From Rathayibacter rathayi (GTDB taxonomy: Bacteria > Actinomycetota > Actinomycetes > Actinomycetales > Microbacteriaceae), in the NCBI RefSeq assembly GCF_004011095.1, contig NZ_CP028129.1, forward strand, positions 1,240,001 through 1,304,000: DNA of 64,000 nucleotides, written 5' to 3'. Below, piece by piece: positions 1 to 12,614 of this stretch (position 1 is its first letter; each line of letters starts with the position of its first letter). The notes under the pieces were generated by a model that made no database searches, was not told where the DNA came from, and was given only the letters and a program-made list of their open reading frames with translations. The position numbers were made by a program, and so were the translations under genes.

Positions 1-763
1 CGAGACCGGCCACATCCCCGGCTCGGTCAAGATCGACTGGCACACCGACCTCAACGACCCGGTGCAGCGCGACTACATCGATGGAGCCGCGTTCGCCGCG
101 CTCGTCGGCGGCAAGGGCATCGCCCGTGACACCACCGTCGTCATCTACGGCGACAAGAGCAACTGGTGGGCCGCGTACGCGCTCTGGGTCTTCACCCTCT
201 TCGGCCACGAGGACGTCCGCCTCCTGGACGGCGGCCGCGACAAGTGGATCGCCGAGGGTCGCCCCACGACCACCGAGGCCTCCTCGCCCGAGCCGGCCGA
301 GTACCCGGAGATCGAGCGCAGCGACGCCGAGATCCGCGCCTTCAAGGACGATGTACTCGCCCACTTCGGCAACCCGCTGATCGACGTCCGCTCCCCCGAG
401 GAGTTCACCGGCCAGCGCACCACCGCGCCGGCCTACCCGGAGGAGGGCTCCCTGCGCGCCGGACACATCCCGAGCGCGCAGAACGTGCCGTGGGGTAAGG
501 CCGCAGCCGAGGACGGGACCTTCCGCCCCCTGGGTGAGCTGAACGGCATCTACCGCGAGGGCGCGGGCCTGAAGGACGGCGACTCCGTCATCGCCTACTG
601 CCGCATCGGCGAGCGCTCCGCGCACACCTGGTTCGTGCTGACCCACCTCCTCGGCTTCGAGGGCGTCCGCAACTACGACGGCTCCTGGACCGAGTGGGGC
701 AGCGCCGTTCGCGTCCCGATCGTGCAGGGCGCGGAGCCCGGCGAGGGCCCCGACGCCCGCTGA
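1..763 (+). CDS. sseA: Thiosulfate sulfurtransferase (rhodanese), 5' end outside window
   Basis: Two-domain rhodanese that moves sulfane sulfur from thiosulfate or a similar donor to a thiophilic acceptor in the cytoplasm. The reading frame is open from base 2 (starting [17 protein letters not shown]), so the true start lies upstream and the first ATG/GTG inside the window is internal. The visible 253 residues hold the end of the inactive first domain (GHIPG, then LLDGGRDKW) and the whole second domain, with the active-site loop [12 protein letters not shown]; its cysteine codon is near base 599. A stem-loop follows the stop and sufE comes about 100 bp later, a pairing consistent with sulfur handling. 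The family is certain; the physiological acceptor is not known. Confidence 0.9.
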   Translation, partial: ETGHIPGSVKIDWHTDLNDPVQRDYIDGAAFAALVGGKGIARDTTVVIYGDKSNWWAAYALWVFTLFGHEDVRLLDGGRDKWIAEGRPTTTEASSPEPAEYPEIERSDAEIRAFKDDVLAHFGNPLIDVRSPEEFTGQRTTAPAYPEEGSLRAGHIPSAQNVPWGKAAAEDGTFRPLGELNGIYREGAGLKDGDSVIAYCRIGERSAHTWFVLTHLLGFEGVRNYDGSWTEWGSAVRVPIVQGAEPGEGPDAR

Positions 764-774
764 GCGTCACGACG

Positions 775-820
775 AAGGCCGAGAGAACCCGACGAGGGCC
801 GGATCGGACCTCTCGGCCTT
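775..820 (+). terminator. Stem-loop after rhodanese gene
   Basis: An 11-bp perfect stem (AAGGCCGAGAG at 775-785 pairing with 810-820) encloses a 24-nt loop just after the rhodanese stop. There is no clear T-run, so it may be a terminator or a transcript-stabilising hairpin. Confidence 0.5.
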
Positions 821-867
821 CAGGGTGAGGGCCCTTCGCCCCGCATCCCGATGAGACACTGGACTCG

Positions 868-1305
868 ATGACTGACTCGACGCTCCCCGACGCTCTGCGC
901 ACCATTCGCGAGGAGTTCCTCGCCCTCGAGAAGCCGGAGCGTCTGCAGCTGCTCCTCGAGTTTTCGAACGAACTCCCCGAGCTGCCCGAGCGCTACCGCG
1001 ACCACCCCGACCTCTTCGAGCGCGTCGAGGAATGCCAGGCGCCGGTGTTCATCGTCGTCGACATTGCGGGAGGCATCGTGCACCTGCACGCGACGGCTCC
1101 CCGGGAGGCGCCCACGACCCGCGGTTTCGCGTCGATCCTCGCGCAGGGGCTTGCCGGGCTCACCGCCGAGCAGGTGCTCGCCGTCCCGGACGACTTCCCG
1201 CAGACCATCGGGCTCTCGGAGGCGGTGTCGCCGCTGCGCCTGCGCGGGATGACGGCCCTGCTCGGCCGGACCAAGCGGCAGGTCCGCGCGCACCTCGCCG
1301 CATGA
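868..1305 (+). CDS. sufE: SufE-family cysteine desulfurase activator
   Basis: A 145-residue SufE-like protein. SufE takes persulfide sulfur from the SufS cysteine desulfurase and passes it on for Fe-S cluster assembly. The family's acceptor cysteine is Cys56 in VEECQAPVF, followed by the conserved acidic core and the C-terminal LSPLR-type helix (seen as VSPLRLRGM). Length is normal for the family. The stop overlaps the next start by ATGA, so the downstream reductase is probably translationally coupled. It follows a rhodanese, another sulfur-transfer protein. SufE itself is confident; which desulfurase it serves is outside the window. Confidence 0.9.
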   Translation: MTDSTLPDALRTIREEFLALEKPERLQLLLEFSNELPELPERYRDHPDLFERVEECQAPVFIVVDIAGGIVHLHATAPREAPTTRGFASILAQGLAGLTAEQVLAVPDDFPQTIGLSEAVSPLRLRGMTALLGRTKRQVRAHLAA

Positions 1306-2006
1306 TCCTCCAGCCGCTGATTCCCGCCGGTCGCCCGATCGTGCTCGGCGAGGAGGGCGCGCGGGCGGCCGTCGCCGACGCGTGGCGCCCCGCCGATGCC
1401 GTACGGGTGCGGCTCAACATGATCGCCAGCATCACCGGCTCGAGCATCGGCGCGGACGGCACCAGCGAGACCCTCACCAATCGGGTCGACCGTACGATCC
1501 TGGGGGTGATCCGCGAGCAGGCCGACGTGGTTCTCGTCGGAGCGGCGAGTGTCCGCGCCGAGGGTTACCGGCTGCCCAAGCGGGTCCCGCTTGCCGTCGT
1601 CTCCACGTCGGGCAATCTGGCCGGGCACCGCCTCGAGATGGCGGAGGGTTCCCGGGTACTGCTGCTGGTCCCGGAGTCGCGCGGCCCGGTCGAGGGGCTC
1701 CCCGCCGGAGTCGAGGTGGTCGCCGTCCCCTCCGACTCGGAGCGTCTTAGCGTAGAAGCGCTGCTGGACGCGCTCGCCGCTCGCGGACTGCACCGCGTGG
1801 TTTGCGAGGGCGGCGCCTCCCTCTCCGGGCAGTTCCTCGCCTCCGGCCGGGTCGATGAGTTCTGCCTCACCACGTCCCCCCGCGTCGTCCTCCCCGGCCT
1901 GCCGGTCGCGACCGGTGCGGTGGACGTGGACGACGCATACAGCCTCGTTCTGCTGGCTGCTGATGACCGCGGGGCCGTCTACGCCCGCTGGAGTCGCTCG
2001 AGCTGA
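1302..2006 (+). CDS. RibD C-terminal-domain / dihydrofolate reductase-like protein
   Basis: A 234-residue pyrimidine reductase-type protein (RibD_C/DHFR-like fold) that probably uses NADPH. Family signs are the N-terminal RLNMIASITGS segment, the NRVDRTIL..REQADVVLVGAASVRAEGY nucleotide-binding region, and the later CEGGASLSGQFL motif, matching the usual (C/L)EGGp.L of RibD reductase domains. There is no deaminase domain, so it is not a full riboflavin RibD. I chose the ATG that overlaps the sufE stop by ATGA; the frame stays open further upstream but that part lies inside sufE. The substrate cannot be told from the sequence; such stand-alone domains occur widely in actinobacteria. Confidence 0.85.
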   Translation: MILQPLIPAGRPIVLGEEGARAAVADAWRPADAVRVRLNMIASITGSSIGADGTSETLTNRVDRTILGVIREQADVVLVGAASVRAEGYRLPKRVPLAVVSTSGNLAGHRLEMAEGSRVLLLVPESRGPVEGLPAGVEVVAVPSDSERLSVEALLDALAARGLHRVVCEGGASLSGQFLASGRVDEFCLTTSPRVVLPGLPVATGAVDVDDAYSLVLLAADDRGAVYARWSRSS

Positions 2007-2066
2007 CTGACCGAGCTGACCGGCCCGCGTCCGGCGTGCCTTCACCTCCCCGGCGCGCCGAAACCC

Positions 2067-2072
2067 TAGTCT
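2067..2072 (+). promoter_or_regulatory. -10 box of leaderless DUF3000 transcript
   Basis: TAGTCT ends 6 nt before the GTG at 2079 and there is no Shine-Dalgarno, so transcription should begin at or next to the start codon. Confidence 0.55.
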
Positions 2073-2078
2073 GCGATC

Positions 2079-2678
2079 GTGCCCGAATTCCCAGCGTCGT
2101 CCCAGCTCCCCGAGGAGTTCCGGGTCGCGACGGAGTCGATCCGCGCCGCTGCGACGCGCGCCGAGCTCACCGTGTCCAAGATCACCTCGCCCGCCGGCCT
2201 CGCCCCGTGGGCGCTCGCCCTCTCGGGCGACGTTTCGCCGACCGCGCACGGCCGCGACTCCGAACTGGGCACCGGCCGCTTCATCCTGCTCTACGACCGC
2301 GACGAGCCGGAGCAGTGGGGCGGCCCCTTCCGCGTCGTCTGCTTCGCCCAGGCGCCGCTCGAGGTCGAGATCGGCACCGACCCCTTCCTCGCCGAGGTCG
2401 CCTGGTCCTGGCTGATCGACTCGCTCGAGTCGCGTGGCGCCGCTTACTCCGCCGCGTCCGGCACGGCCACCAAGGTCCTCTCCACCGGCTTCGGCGAGCT
2501 CGCCGCGCAGGGCGACGGCGCCCAGATCGAGATCCGGGCCTCCTGGAGTCCGGAAGATGCGCAGCTCGCCGCACACATGGAAGGGTGGGGGGAGCTGTTG
2601 TGCATGCTTGCGGGTCTCCCGCCCGTAGCGAGCGACGGTGTGACCTCGCTCGCCTTCCGACGGAACAACCGTGATTGA
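2079..2678 (+). CDS. DUF3000 family protein
   Basis: A 199-residue protein of the actinobacterial DUF3000 family, function unknown. Recognisable parts are the opening LPEEFRVATESIRAA, the LALSGDV segment, GTGRFILLYDRDEPEQW, WSWLIDSLE, and the C-terminal GWGELLCMLAGLPPV that typifies the family. It starts with GTG directly behind a -10 box and ends inside the next gene: the exonuclease GTG at 2671 lies before this stop. The constant pairing with an RNase D-like gene in actinobacteria suggests a linked role, but nothing in the sequence says which. Confidence 0.85.
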   Translation: MPEFPASSQLPEEFRVATESIRAAATRAELTVSKITSPAGLAPWALALSGDVSPTAHGRDSELGTGRFILLYDRDEPEQWGGPFRVVCFAQAPLEVEIGTDPFLAEVAWSWLIDSLESRGAAYSAASGTATKVLSTGFGELAAQGDGAQIEIRASWSPEDAQLAAHMEGWGELLCMLAGLPPVASDGVTSLAFRRNNRD

Positions 2679-3870
2679 TTACCGTGTTCTCTCCACGCCC
2701 GACGAGTTCCTCGCCGCGGTTGACGCTCTCGCTGCAGGTGAGGGCCCCGTCGCTGTCGACGCCGAGCGTGCCTCCGGCTTCACCTACTCGCAGCGGGCCT
2801 ATCTGATCCAGGTCTATCGGCGCGGCGCCGGGGCATTCCTCTTCGATCCCCCTGCCATTGGGCGGATGGACGCGCTGCAGGCGGTCATCGGGCAGGAGGA
2901 GTGGGTGCTGCACGCCGCCAGTCAGGACCTCGCCTGCCTGCGCGAGGTCGGTCTCGACCCGGTGCGGATCTTCGACACCGAGCTGGCCGCTCGACTTCTC
3001 GGCCTGCCCAGAGTCGGCCTCGGCGCCGTTGTCGAGGATCTGCTCGGCATCCACCTCGCGAAGGAGCATTCGGCCGCCGACTGGTCGACCCGCCCCCTCC
3101 CGCAGAGCTGGCTCGTGTACGCCGCGAAGGACGTCGAGCTGCTCGTCGATCTGCGCGACCGCATGGAGGAGATGCTCATTGCCGCGCGCAAGACGCGGAT
3201 CGCCCGTGAGGAGTTCGAGGCGACCCTCGCCCGAGCTCCCAAGATCGTCCCGCCGGACCCGTGGCGCCGCCTCTCCGGTGTGCATTCCCTGCGCGGCCTG
3301 CGCCCGCTGGCCGTCGCCCGCGAACTCTGGCTGGCTCGCGATGCGTTCGCCCGCGAGCGCGACATCGCCCCCGGCCGTCTGATCCCCGACGCCTCGATCA
3401 TCGCCGTCGCCCGCAACATCCCTACCAGCATCGGTCAGCTCTCCGGTCGACGCGACTTCACCGGACGCGCCAGTCGCGGCGAGGTCGAGCGCTGGTGGGC
3501 TGCCATCGAGCGCGCAACGACGACGGAGGACCTGCCGAGCCCGACTCGCCCGGCGGCCGACACGCTCCCTCCGCCTCGTGCCTGGGGCGACCGCAACCCT
3601 GCGGCCGACGCGCGGCTGAAGGCCGGGCGCGCCGTCGTCACCGAGATCGCTGAGCTGCTCTCGATGCCGGTCGAGAACCTGCTCACTCCGGAACTGCTGC
3701 GCCGGGTAGCCTGGAACCCGCCGGAGCCGCTGACCGCAGAGTCGATCGCCACCGAGCTGAGTCGCGCCGGCGCCCGTGTCTGGCAGGTCAAGGCCACCTC
3801 GGGCTCGATCGCGACCGCGTTTGTCGACGCGGCCCAAGTGCAGGACGAGGGCATGGAAACCCCTTCGTAG
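2671..3870 (+). CDS. rnd: RNase D-like 3'-5' exonuclease with HRDC domain
   Basis: A 399-residue DEDD-family exonuclease. Exo I is VDAERASG with Asp30 and Glu32, Exo II is AASQDLACL with Asp86, and Exo III is YAAKDVELLVDLR with Tyr and Asp about residues 150-155. An HRDC nucleic-acid-binding domain follows (about 210-280), and the C-terminal part resembles the second HRDC-like region of RNase D. Members trim the 3' ends of tRNA and other stable RNA; the exact substrate here is inferred from the family. It starts with GTG overlapping the DUF3000 stop by 8 bp, so the two form an operon. Confidence 0.88.
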   Translation: MIDYRVLSTPDEFLAAVDALAAGEGPVAVDAERASGFTYSQRAYLIQVYRRGAGAFLFDPPAIGRMDALQAVIGQEEWVLHAASQDLACLREVGLDPVRIFDTELAARLLGLPRVGLGAVVEDLLGIHLAKEHSAADWSTRPLPQSWLVYAAKDVELLVDLRDRMEEMLIAARKTRIAREEFEATLARAPKIVPPDPWRRLSGVHSLRGLRPLAVARELWLARDAFARERDIAPGRLIPDASIIAVARNIPTSIGQLSGRRDFTGRASRGEVERWWAAIERATTTEDLPSPTRPAADTLPPPRAWGDRNPAADARLKAGRAVVTEIAELLSMPVENLLTPELLRRVAWNPPEPLTAESIATELSRAGARVWQVKATSGSIATAFVDAAQVQDEGMETPS

Positions 3871-3945
3871 GATGCAGCAAAGGATTCCGGTCGCGCCGTG
3901 CCGGTTCCTACCATCGACGGCGACCGTGAGTTCCTGGGAGGCATT

Positions 3946-5159
3946 GTGGCCGAGAGATCCGAAGTCGTGTTCGTGGACGGAGTCCGCACTCCGTTCGGGC
4001 GTGCCGGCGAGAAGGGCATGTATTGGCAGACCCGAGCCGACGACCTTGTCGTCAAGGCGATGATCGGGCTGCTGGAGCGCAACGGCGCGCTGCCGAAAGA
4101 GCGGGTGGACGAGGTGGCCATCGCCGCCACCACCCAGCAGGGCGATCAGGGCCTGACCCTCGGCCGCACGGCGGCGCTGCTCGCCGGACTGCCGAAGTCC
4201 GTGCCTGGCTTCGCCATCGACCGCATGTGTGCCGGAGCGATGACTTCGGTCACCGCCACCGCGGGCGGCATCGCGTTCGGCGCCTACGACGTCGTCCTGG
4301 CGGGCGGCGTGGAGCACATGGGCCGGCACCCGATGGGATTCGGCGCCGACCCGAACCCACGCTTCCTCTCGGAGCGCCTCGTCGGTGAGGACGCGCTCAA
4401 CATGGGCCGGACCGCCGAGCGGATCCACGACCGCTTCCCACACCTGACCAAGGAGCGCGCCGACCACTACGCCCTGCGCAGCCAGCAGAAGCTCGCCGCC
4501 GCGTACGCCGCAGGCAGCATCCAGCCGGACCTGGTTCCGATCGCCACGCGCAGCGCCTCCGGGTGGGGCCTCGCGACGGCCGATGAGGCGCCGCGCCCGA
4601 GACGACCCTCGAGGGGCTCGCGGGGCTGCGCACTCCCTTCCGCCCGCACGGCCGCGTCACCGCGGGTAATTCGTCCGGCCTCAATGACGGGGCGACCGTG
4701 TCGCTTCTGGCGAGCGCGGAGGCCGCGAAGGAGCTGGGCTTGTCGACGAAGATGCGGATGGTGAGCTTCGCGTACGCGGGAGTCGAGCCGGAAATCATGG
4801 GCATCGGACCCGTGCCCTCGACCGAGAAGGCGCTCCGCAAGGCGGACCTGAGCGTCGAGGACATCGGGCTGTTCGAACTCAACGAGGCATTCGCCGTGCA
4901 GGTGCTCTCCTTCCTCGACCACTTCGGCCTCGACGACGACGACCCGCGGGTCAACGAGTACGGCGGAGCGATCGCGGTCGGCCATCCGCTCGCCTCCTCG
5001 GGCGTGCGGCTGATGATCCAGCTCGCCCGGCAGTTCGAGGCGCACCCCGAGGTGCGCTACGGCCTGACCGCGCTCTGCGTGGGCCTCGGCCAGGGCGGCA
5101 CAGTGATCTGGGAGAACCCGCACTTCGATGGCAAGCGCGGACGACGGAAGGGACGCTGA
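3946..5159 (+). pseudogene. fadA: Acetyl-CoA acyltransferase (thiolase) FadA, one-base frameshift
   Basis: Thiolase that cleaves 3-ketoacyl-CoA in the last step of beta-oxidation. The first frame starts at GTG 3946 (GGGAGG just upstream) and carries FVDGVRTPFGRAGEKGM, the nucleophile region DRMCAGAMTSV and GGVEHMGRHPM. It runs out of register at about 4590-4600. The remainder, beginning PETTLEGLAGLRTPF with NSSGLNDGA, FELNEAFAVQVL, GHPLASSG and CVGLGQGG, is in another frame. The shift fits loss of one C in the run CGCCCGAG (expected CGCCCCGAG). Both halves are otherwise fully conserved, so this is either a very recent mutation or a sequencing error. fadB follows after 3 bp. Confidence 0.85.
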
Positions 5160-5162
5160 CCC

Positions 5163-7286
5163 ATGCTCGACGGATTCGAGAACCTCCTGGACCTCGCCGA
5201 GGGCGAGGTCGTTACCCACTCCTACGTCCGCGACGTGCCGCTGCCCAGCGGCCGCACGCTCGCCCTGATCACGCTCGACAACGATCGCGACCACACCCGC
5301 CCCAACACCTTCGGACCGGCCTCGCTCTTCGAGCTGGCGGACGTCCTGATCGCGCAGAAGGAACGCGCGTCGCGTGGCGAGATCCAAGCCGTCGGCATCA
5401 CGGGGAAGCCGTTCATCCTCGCCGCAGGAGCCGACCTCAGCAAGGTCGGGACGATCCCCACCCGTGAGCTCGGCCGCCAGCTGGCGCGGCTGGGCCACCG
5501 CACCCTCGGGATGCTCGCCGAGCTGGGAGTACCGTCCTTCGCCTTCATCAACGGGCTCGCGCTCGGCGGCGGCACCGAGATCGGCTTGAACGCCGACTAC
5601 CGCACTGTCGACTCCTCCATTCCGGCGCTCGGCCTTCCCGAGGTCTTTCTCGGCATCATTCCCGGCTGGGGCGGTGCCTGGCTGCTGCCGAACCTGATCG
5701 GGATCGAGAACGCCCTGAAGGTCGTCGTCGAGAACCCGCTGAAGAACAACCGCACCCTCAAGGGCCAGGAGGTGTTCGACCTCGGCATCGCGGACGCGAT
5801 CTTTGCCCCGGCGACTTTCCTCGAGGACTCGCTGCGCTGGGCCGACGGCGTGATCGGCGGCTCCGTGACGGTGGAGCGGCCGAATGCGCCCGGCAAGCTG
5901 GAGCGCTTGGTCAAGTGGGACGTCGCCATCTCGATCGCGCGTAAGCAGCTGGAGTCGCGCATCGGCACCGTCGCGGCCGCGCCGTACCGGGCGCTGGAGC
6001 TGCTCAAGGCGGCGAAGAACACCACTCGCGAGGAGGGATTCGCCGCCGAGGACGAGGCGCTGGCCGACCTGATCTCGGGAGATCAGTTTCGCGCCAGCAT
6101 CTACGCGTTCGACCTGGTGCAGAAGCGGGCCAAGCGCCCGGCCGGCGCGCCCGACAAGGCGCTCGCGAAGCCCGTCACGAAGGTCGGAGTGGTCGGCGCG
6201 GGTCTCATGGCGTCGCAATTCGCCCTGCTCTTTCTCCGTCGCCTCCAGGTGCCGGTGGTCATCACCGACCTCGATCAGGAGCGCGTCGACAAGGGAGTAG
6301 CGGGCATCCACGCCGAGATCGACGTACTGCTGGCGAAGGGCCGGATCTCCCCCGACGACGCCAACCGCCTCCGCGCCCTGATCACCGGCACGACCGACCG
6401 CTCCGACTTCGCCGACGCCGACTGGGTGATCGAGGCCGTCTTCGAGGAGCTGTCGGTGAAGCAGGAGGTGTTCGCTGACATCGAGCGCTACGTCTCGCCG
6501 ACGGCGGTCCTCGCGACCAACACGTCCTCGCTCTCCGTCGAGCGGATCGGTGAGCGGCTGCAGCATCCGGAGCGACTTGTGGGCTTCCACTTCTTCAATC
6601 CGGTCGCGGTGATGCCGCTCATCGAGGTGGTCCGGACGCCGCACACCGACGACGAGACCCTCTCGACCGCGATGGTGACCGCCGCGAAACTCAAGAAGAA
6701 CGCGGTCATCACCCGAGACACCCCGGGCTTCGTGGTCAACCGCGTGCTGGCGAAGGTCCTGGGCGAGGCGATGCACGCCGTCGACACCGGCACCCCGTTC
6801 GAGGTCGTCGAGCAGTCACTCGCTCCGTTCGGCCTGCCGATGACCCCGTTCGAACTGCTCGAGCTGGTCGGCCTCAAGGTCGGCGCGCACGTCCTCGACA
6901 CGCACCATGCCGCGTTCCCCGACCGCTTCTTCGAAAGCGCCAACCTGCACCGTCTCGCCGAACTCGGCCATGTCTTCGAGCGGGATGCGAAGGGCCGAGT
7001 GAAAGGCGTCGACAAGCGCGCGGTCGCGATCGTCGCGGGCGGTACGGAGCCGATGACGGCCGAGCAGCTGCGGCTGCGCGTCGAAACGGGTCTCGCTGAC
7101 GAGGTGAAGCGGATGCTGGACGACGACATCGTGCACGCCGCCGAGGACATCGACCTCTGCCTCATTCTCGGCGCCGGCTACCCGTTCCAGATGGGTGGGC
7201 TCACGCCCTACCTTGACCGTGCCGGCGCCAGCGAGCGTGCCTTCGCAGACACCTTCCACCACCCGGCCATCCGCGGCGTCGACTGA
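5163..7286 (+). CDS. fadB: Fatty-acid oxidation multifunctional protein: enoyl-CoA hydratase / 3-hydroxyacyl-CoA dehydrogenase
   Basis: A 707-residue fusion covering the two middle steps of beta-oxidation. Residues about 1-300 are a crotonase domain (LALGGGTEIGLNADYRT and PGWGGAWLLPNLIG). From about 340 comes the NAD-binding domain with VGVVGAGLMASQFA, then the dehydrogenase signature GFHFFNPVAVMPLIEVV with its catalytic histidine, and NTSSLSVERI. The C-terminal helical domain has TPFELLELVG and LILGAGYPFQMGG. ATG lies 3 bp after the fadA stop, so the two are one operon encoding the HADHA/HADHB-like trifunctional pair. A strong hairpin follows the stop. Confidence 0.93.
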   Translation: MLDGFENLLDLAEGEVVTHSYVRDVPLPSGRTLALITLDNDRDHTRPNTFGPASLFELADVLIAQKERASRGEIQAVGITGKPFILAAGADLSKVGTIPTRELGRQLARLGHRTLGMLAELGVPSFAFINGLALGGGTEIGLNADYRTVDSSIPALGLPEVFLGIIPGWGGAWLLPNLIGIENALKVVVENPLKNNRTLKGQEVFDLGIADAIFAPATFLEDSLRWADGVIGGSVTVERPNAPGKLERLVKWDVAISIARKQLESRIGTVAAAPYRALELLKAAKNTTREEGFAAEDEALADLISGDQFRASIYAFDLVQKRAKRPAGAPDKALAKPVTKVGVVGAGLMASQFALLFLRRLQVPVVITDLDQERVDKGVAGIHAEIDVLLAKGRISPDDANRLRALITGTTDRSDFADADWVIEAVFEELSVKQEVFADIERYVSPTAVLATNTSSLSVERIGERLQHPERLVGFHFFNPVAVMPLIEVVRTPHTDDETLSTAMVTAAKLKKNAVITRDTPGFVVNRVLAKVLGEAMHAVDTGTPFEVVEQSLAPFGLPMTPFELLELVGLKVGAHVLDTHHAAFPDRFFESANLHRLAELGHVFERDAKGRVKGVDKRAVAIVAGGTEPMTAEQLRLRVETGLADEVKRMLDDDIVHAAEDIDLCLILGAGYPFQMGGLTPYLDRAGASERAFADTFHHPAIRGVD

Positions 7287-7291
7287 CCAGG

Positions 7292-7328
7292 GAGGGGCGC
7301 CGGAGCCTCCTCCGCTCCGACGCCCCTC
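7292..7328 (+). terminator. Rho-independent-like hairpin after fadB
   Basis: GAGGGGCG (7292-7299) pairs with CGCCCCTC (7321-7328), with an inner stem CGGAGC/GCTCCG. It lies 5 bp after the fadB stop. There is no T-run, as is common in high-GC genomes. Confidence 0.6.
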
Positions 7329-7474
7329 ACCCGACGCCGCTCTTTCGCGCCTCCTCGGACGGATTCCTCCCGCTCCGCCCCTCCTTCGATGCTCCGCCCA
7401 GCTTCGCCGCTTCGCCGCTTTGTCGCTGAGCCGCTGAGCCGCCGCATCGACGCTCCGCCCTACCTATCCCATCC

Positions 7475-7711
7475 TCCGATGTGCAGGGGATCGTCCGATG
7501 TGCAGGGGATCGTCCGATGTGGAGGGCTTTGTTCGACCAGGTAATTGTGCGGTCTGCAGGACATCGTGCGGTCTGCAGGAGAAGATGCCATGAGCAGGGG
7601 ATCGGGCCCTTCGGGACCACCTTGAGCGGTAAAATCGTCGATCCGACACAGGAGCCCTGCGAATCGCACCGTCCCCTGCGAATCGCACCGTCCCCTGCAA
7701 ATCGCACTCCG
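7475..7711. repeat. Three clusters of a 19-bp repeat in the fadB-dxs intergenic region
   Basis: The 456-bp gap between the convergent fadB and dxs genes has no credible gene. It holds a 19-bp-period repeat in three clusters. At 7475-7526 there are two perfect copies of TCCGATGTGCAGGGGATCG plus a partial third. At 7547-7580 GTGCGGTCTGCAGGA occurs twice, 19 bp apart. At 7655-7711 three copies of CCCTGCGAATCGCACCGTC lie in the opposite orientation. All three share a GTGC..TGCAGG-like core, so the last cluster can pair with the first two in RNA. Confidence 0.8.
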
Positions 7712-7742
7712 GCTCAAGAGCCGCCCGCCAGGAGCCGCCTCG

Positions 7743-9683
7743 TCAGTCGCTGCGGGCGCCGTCCCGGGCAGCGACCTCGTCCGGCAGCGGACGGGCGACC
7801 GGGATCTTGCTACCCAGTACCTGCGCGACCACGTCGCGGGCGATGTGCTGGGGAGTGAGTCCCACGTCTTCGAGGATTTCCTCGCGCTTCGCGTGGTCGA
7901 GGAACTGGTCGGGCAGCCCGAGTTCGGTCACCGCGGTGTCCACGCCTGCCTCGCGCAGATCCTGGCGGATCCGGGTGCCAATACCGCCGACGCGCACGCC
8001 GTCTTCGATCGAGACGAGGATGCGGTGCTCGCGGGCTAGCTCGATGATGCTGGCGGGTACGGGCACCACCCAGCGCGGGTCAACAACCGTCGCTCCGATC
8101 CCCTGGGCCGCGAGCCGCTGGGCGACGTCGAGCCCGATCGCAGCCATCGGCCCGACCGTGACCAGCAGCACGTCCCTGCGCTCGGCGCACGCGAGCACAT
8201 CGACCCCGTCGTCGAGGCGCTCGATCGCGTCGATCTCGCCGCCGACGCTCCCCTTCGAAAAGCGCACGACGGTCGGCGCGTCGGTGACTCCGACGGCCTC
8301 ACGCAGCTCCTCGCGCAGGCGCACGGAGTCGCGCGGCGCTGCGAGGCGGATGTTCGGTATGACCTGGAGGATCGCGAGATCCCACATGCCGTGGTGGCTC
8401 GGTCCGTCCGGCCCCGTTACTCCTGCGCGGTCCAGGACGAAAGTGACGCCCGCCCGGTGCAGCGCGACGTCCATCAGCACCTGGTCGAAGGCACGGTTCA
8501 CGAAGGTTGCGTAGAGGGCGACGACGGGGTGCAGACCGCCGAAGGCGAGTCCCGCGGCGGAGGTCACTGCGTGCTGCTCCGCGATCCCCACGTCGAAGAC
8601 GCGCTCCGGGTACTTCTCGGCGAGACGGTCGAGCCCCACCGGGCGGAGCATCGCGGCCGTGATCCCGACGATGGTCGGATCCTCGTCGGCGAGGGTGACG
8701 ATCTCCTCGGCGAACACCGACGTCCACGAGGGAGCGCCGGCCGCGCTCAGCGGCTCGCCGGTCTCGGGGTCGATCTGACCGACCGCGTGGAACTGGTCGG
8801 CCAGATCGTGAACGGCCGGACCGAAGCCCTTGCCCTTCTGCGTGATCGCGTGCACGATTACTGGCTGGCCGTAGTCCTTCGCCTGCTGAAGGGCCTCCTC
8901 CATCGCGGTCAGGTCGTGGCCGTCGATGGGGCCCAAATACTTGATGTCGAGGTTGGAGTAAAGCGCCTCGTTGTTGATGAAGCGACTGAGGAATCCGTGC
9001 AGGCCGCCGCGCATCCCGCGGTACATGGCCGCGGCGGGTTCGCCCAGCCGCTCCGAGACGGCGCGGGAGCCGTGGTGCATCGTGCGGTAGGTCGGCCGAG
9101 TGCGGACACCGTTGAGGAATCGGGCCATGCCGCCGATGGTTGGCGCGTAGGAGCGGCCGTTGTCGTTGACCACGATCACCAGGCCGCGGGCGTTGTCGTC
9201 GCTGATGTTGTTCAGCGCCTCCCAGGTCATGCCGCCGGTCAGGGCCCCGTCGCCCACCACTGCGACGACGTGGCGATCGGTCTGGCCGGTCATGGTGAAG
9301 GCGCGGGAGATGCCGTCCGCCCAGGAGAGCGAGCTGGAGGCGTGCGAGCTCTCGACGATGTCGTGCGGCGACTCCCTCCGCTGCGGGTAGCCGGCGAGGC
9401 CACCCCGCTGACGGAGCTTCGAGAAGTCCTGACGCCCGGTCAGCAGCTTGTGCACATACGACTGGTGTCCAGTGTCGAAGACGATCGCGTCGTGCGGCGA
9501 ATCAAAGACCCGGTGGATCGCGATGGTGGTCTCAACGACGCCGAGGTTCGGACCGAGGTGTCCGCCGGTCTTCGAAACCTCGCGCACGAGGAAGTCGCGG
9601 ATCTCCTGCGCCAGCGTCTCGAGCTCTGCCGTGGTCAGGCGATCGAGATCGCGCGGACCGGCGATGGTCTCGAGAACAGCCAT
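7743..9683 (-). CDS. dxs: 1-deoxy-D-xylulose-5-phosphate synthase
   Basis: A 646-residue thiamine-diphosphate enzyme that condenses pyruvate and glyceraldehyde 3-phosphate to DXP, the first step of the MEP isoprenoid route. Seen in order: [13 protein letters not shown] at the N-terminus, [16 protein letters not shown], the ThDP/Mg motif [43 protein letters not shown], and [15 protein letters not shown]. The ATG at 9683 has GGAAGG about 10 nt upstream. It lies downstream of acnA but behind a strong hairpin, so it is probably transcribed separately. Confidence 0.96.
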   Translation of the reverse strand: MAVLETIAGPRDLDRLTTAELETLAQEIRDFLVREVSKTGGHLGPNLGVVETTIAIHRVFDSPHDAIVFDTGHQSYVHKLLTGRQDFSKLRQRGGLAGYPQRRESPHDIVESSHASSSLSWADGISRAFTMTGQTDRHVVAVVGDGALTGGMTWEALNNISDDNARGLVIVVNDNGRSYAPTIGGMARFLNGVRTRPTYRTMHHGSRAVSERLGEPAAAMYRGMRGGLHGFLSRFINNEALYSNLDIKYLGPIDGHDLTAMEEALQQAKDYGQPVIVHAITQKGKGFGPAVHDLADQFHAVGQIDPETGEPLSAAGAPSWTSVFAEEIVTLADEDPTIVGITAAMLRPVGLDRLAEKYPERVFDVGIAEQHAVTSAAGLAFGGLHPVVALYATFVNRAFDQVLMDVALHRAGVTFVLDRAGVTGPDGPSHHGMWDLAILQVIPNIRLAAPRDSVRLREELREAVGVTDAPTVVRFSKGSVGGEIDAIERLDDGVDVLACAERRDVLLVTVGPMAAIGLDVAQRLAAQGIGATVVDPRWVVPVPASIIELAREHRILVSIEDGVRVGGIGTRIRQDLREAGVDTAVTELGLPDQFLDHAKREEILEDVGLTPQHIARDVVAQVLGSKIPVARPLPDEVAARDGARSD

Positions 9684-9750
9684 GCGCGCCGCCTTCCGGG
9701 TCGTGATCGAGGTGGGTGAGGTCTCCCGAGTCTACGCACGGGGCCCCCGG

Positions 9751-9793
9751 GAACGGGTGTGCACCTCCCCGAAGGGGAGGCGCACACCCGTTC
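9751..9793 (-). terminator. Strong hairpin after acnA
   Basis: A near-perfect 20-bp stem: GAACGGGTGTGC and CCTCCCC on one arm, with the complementary arm closing on a GAA loop, interrupted by a single A/C mismatch. It lies 10 bp beyond the acnA stop. Confidence 0.75.
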
Positions 9794-9803
9794 TGCGGCC
9801 GAC

Positions 9804-12614
<2,811 letters not shown>

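Noticed and set aside
993..2576. Long minus-strand frame opposite sufE, the RibD-like gene and DUF3000
   Set aside because: Same cause; no family motifs, and the plus-strand genes are certain.
7475..7711. CRISPR array
   Set aside because: Units abut with a 19-bp period and no unique spacers; no cas genes nearby.
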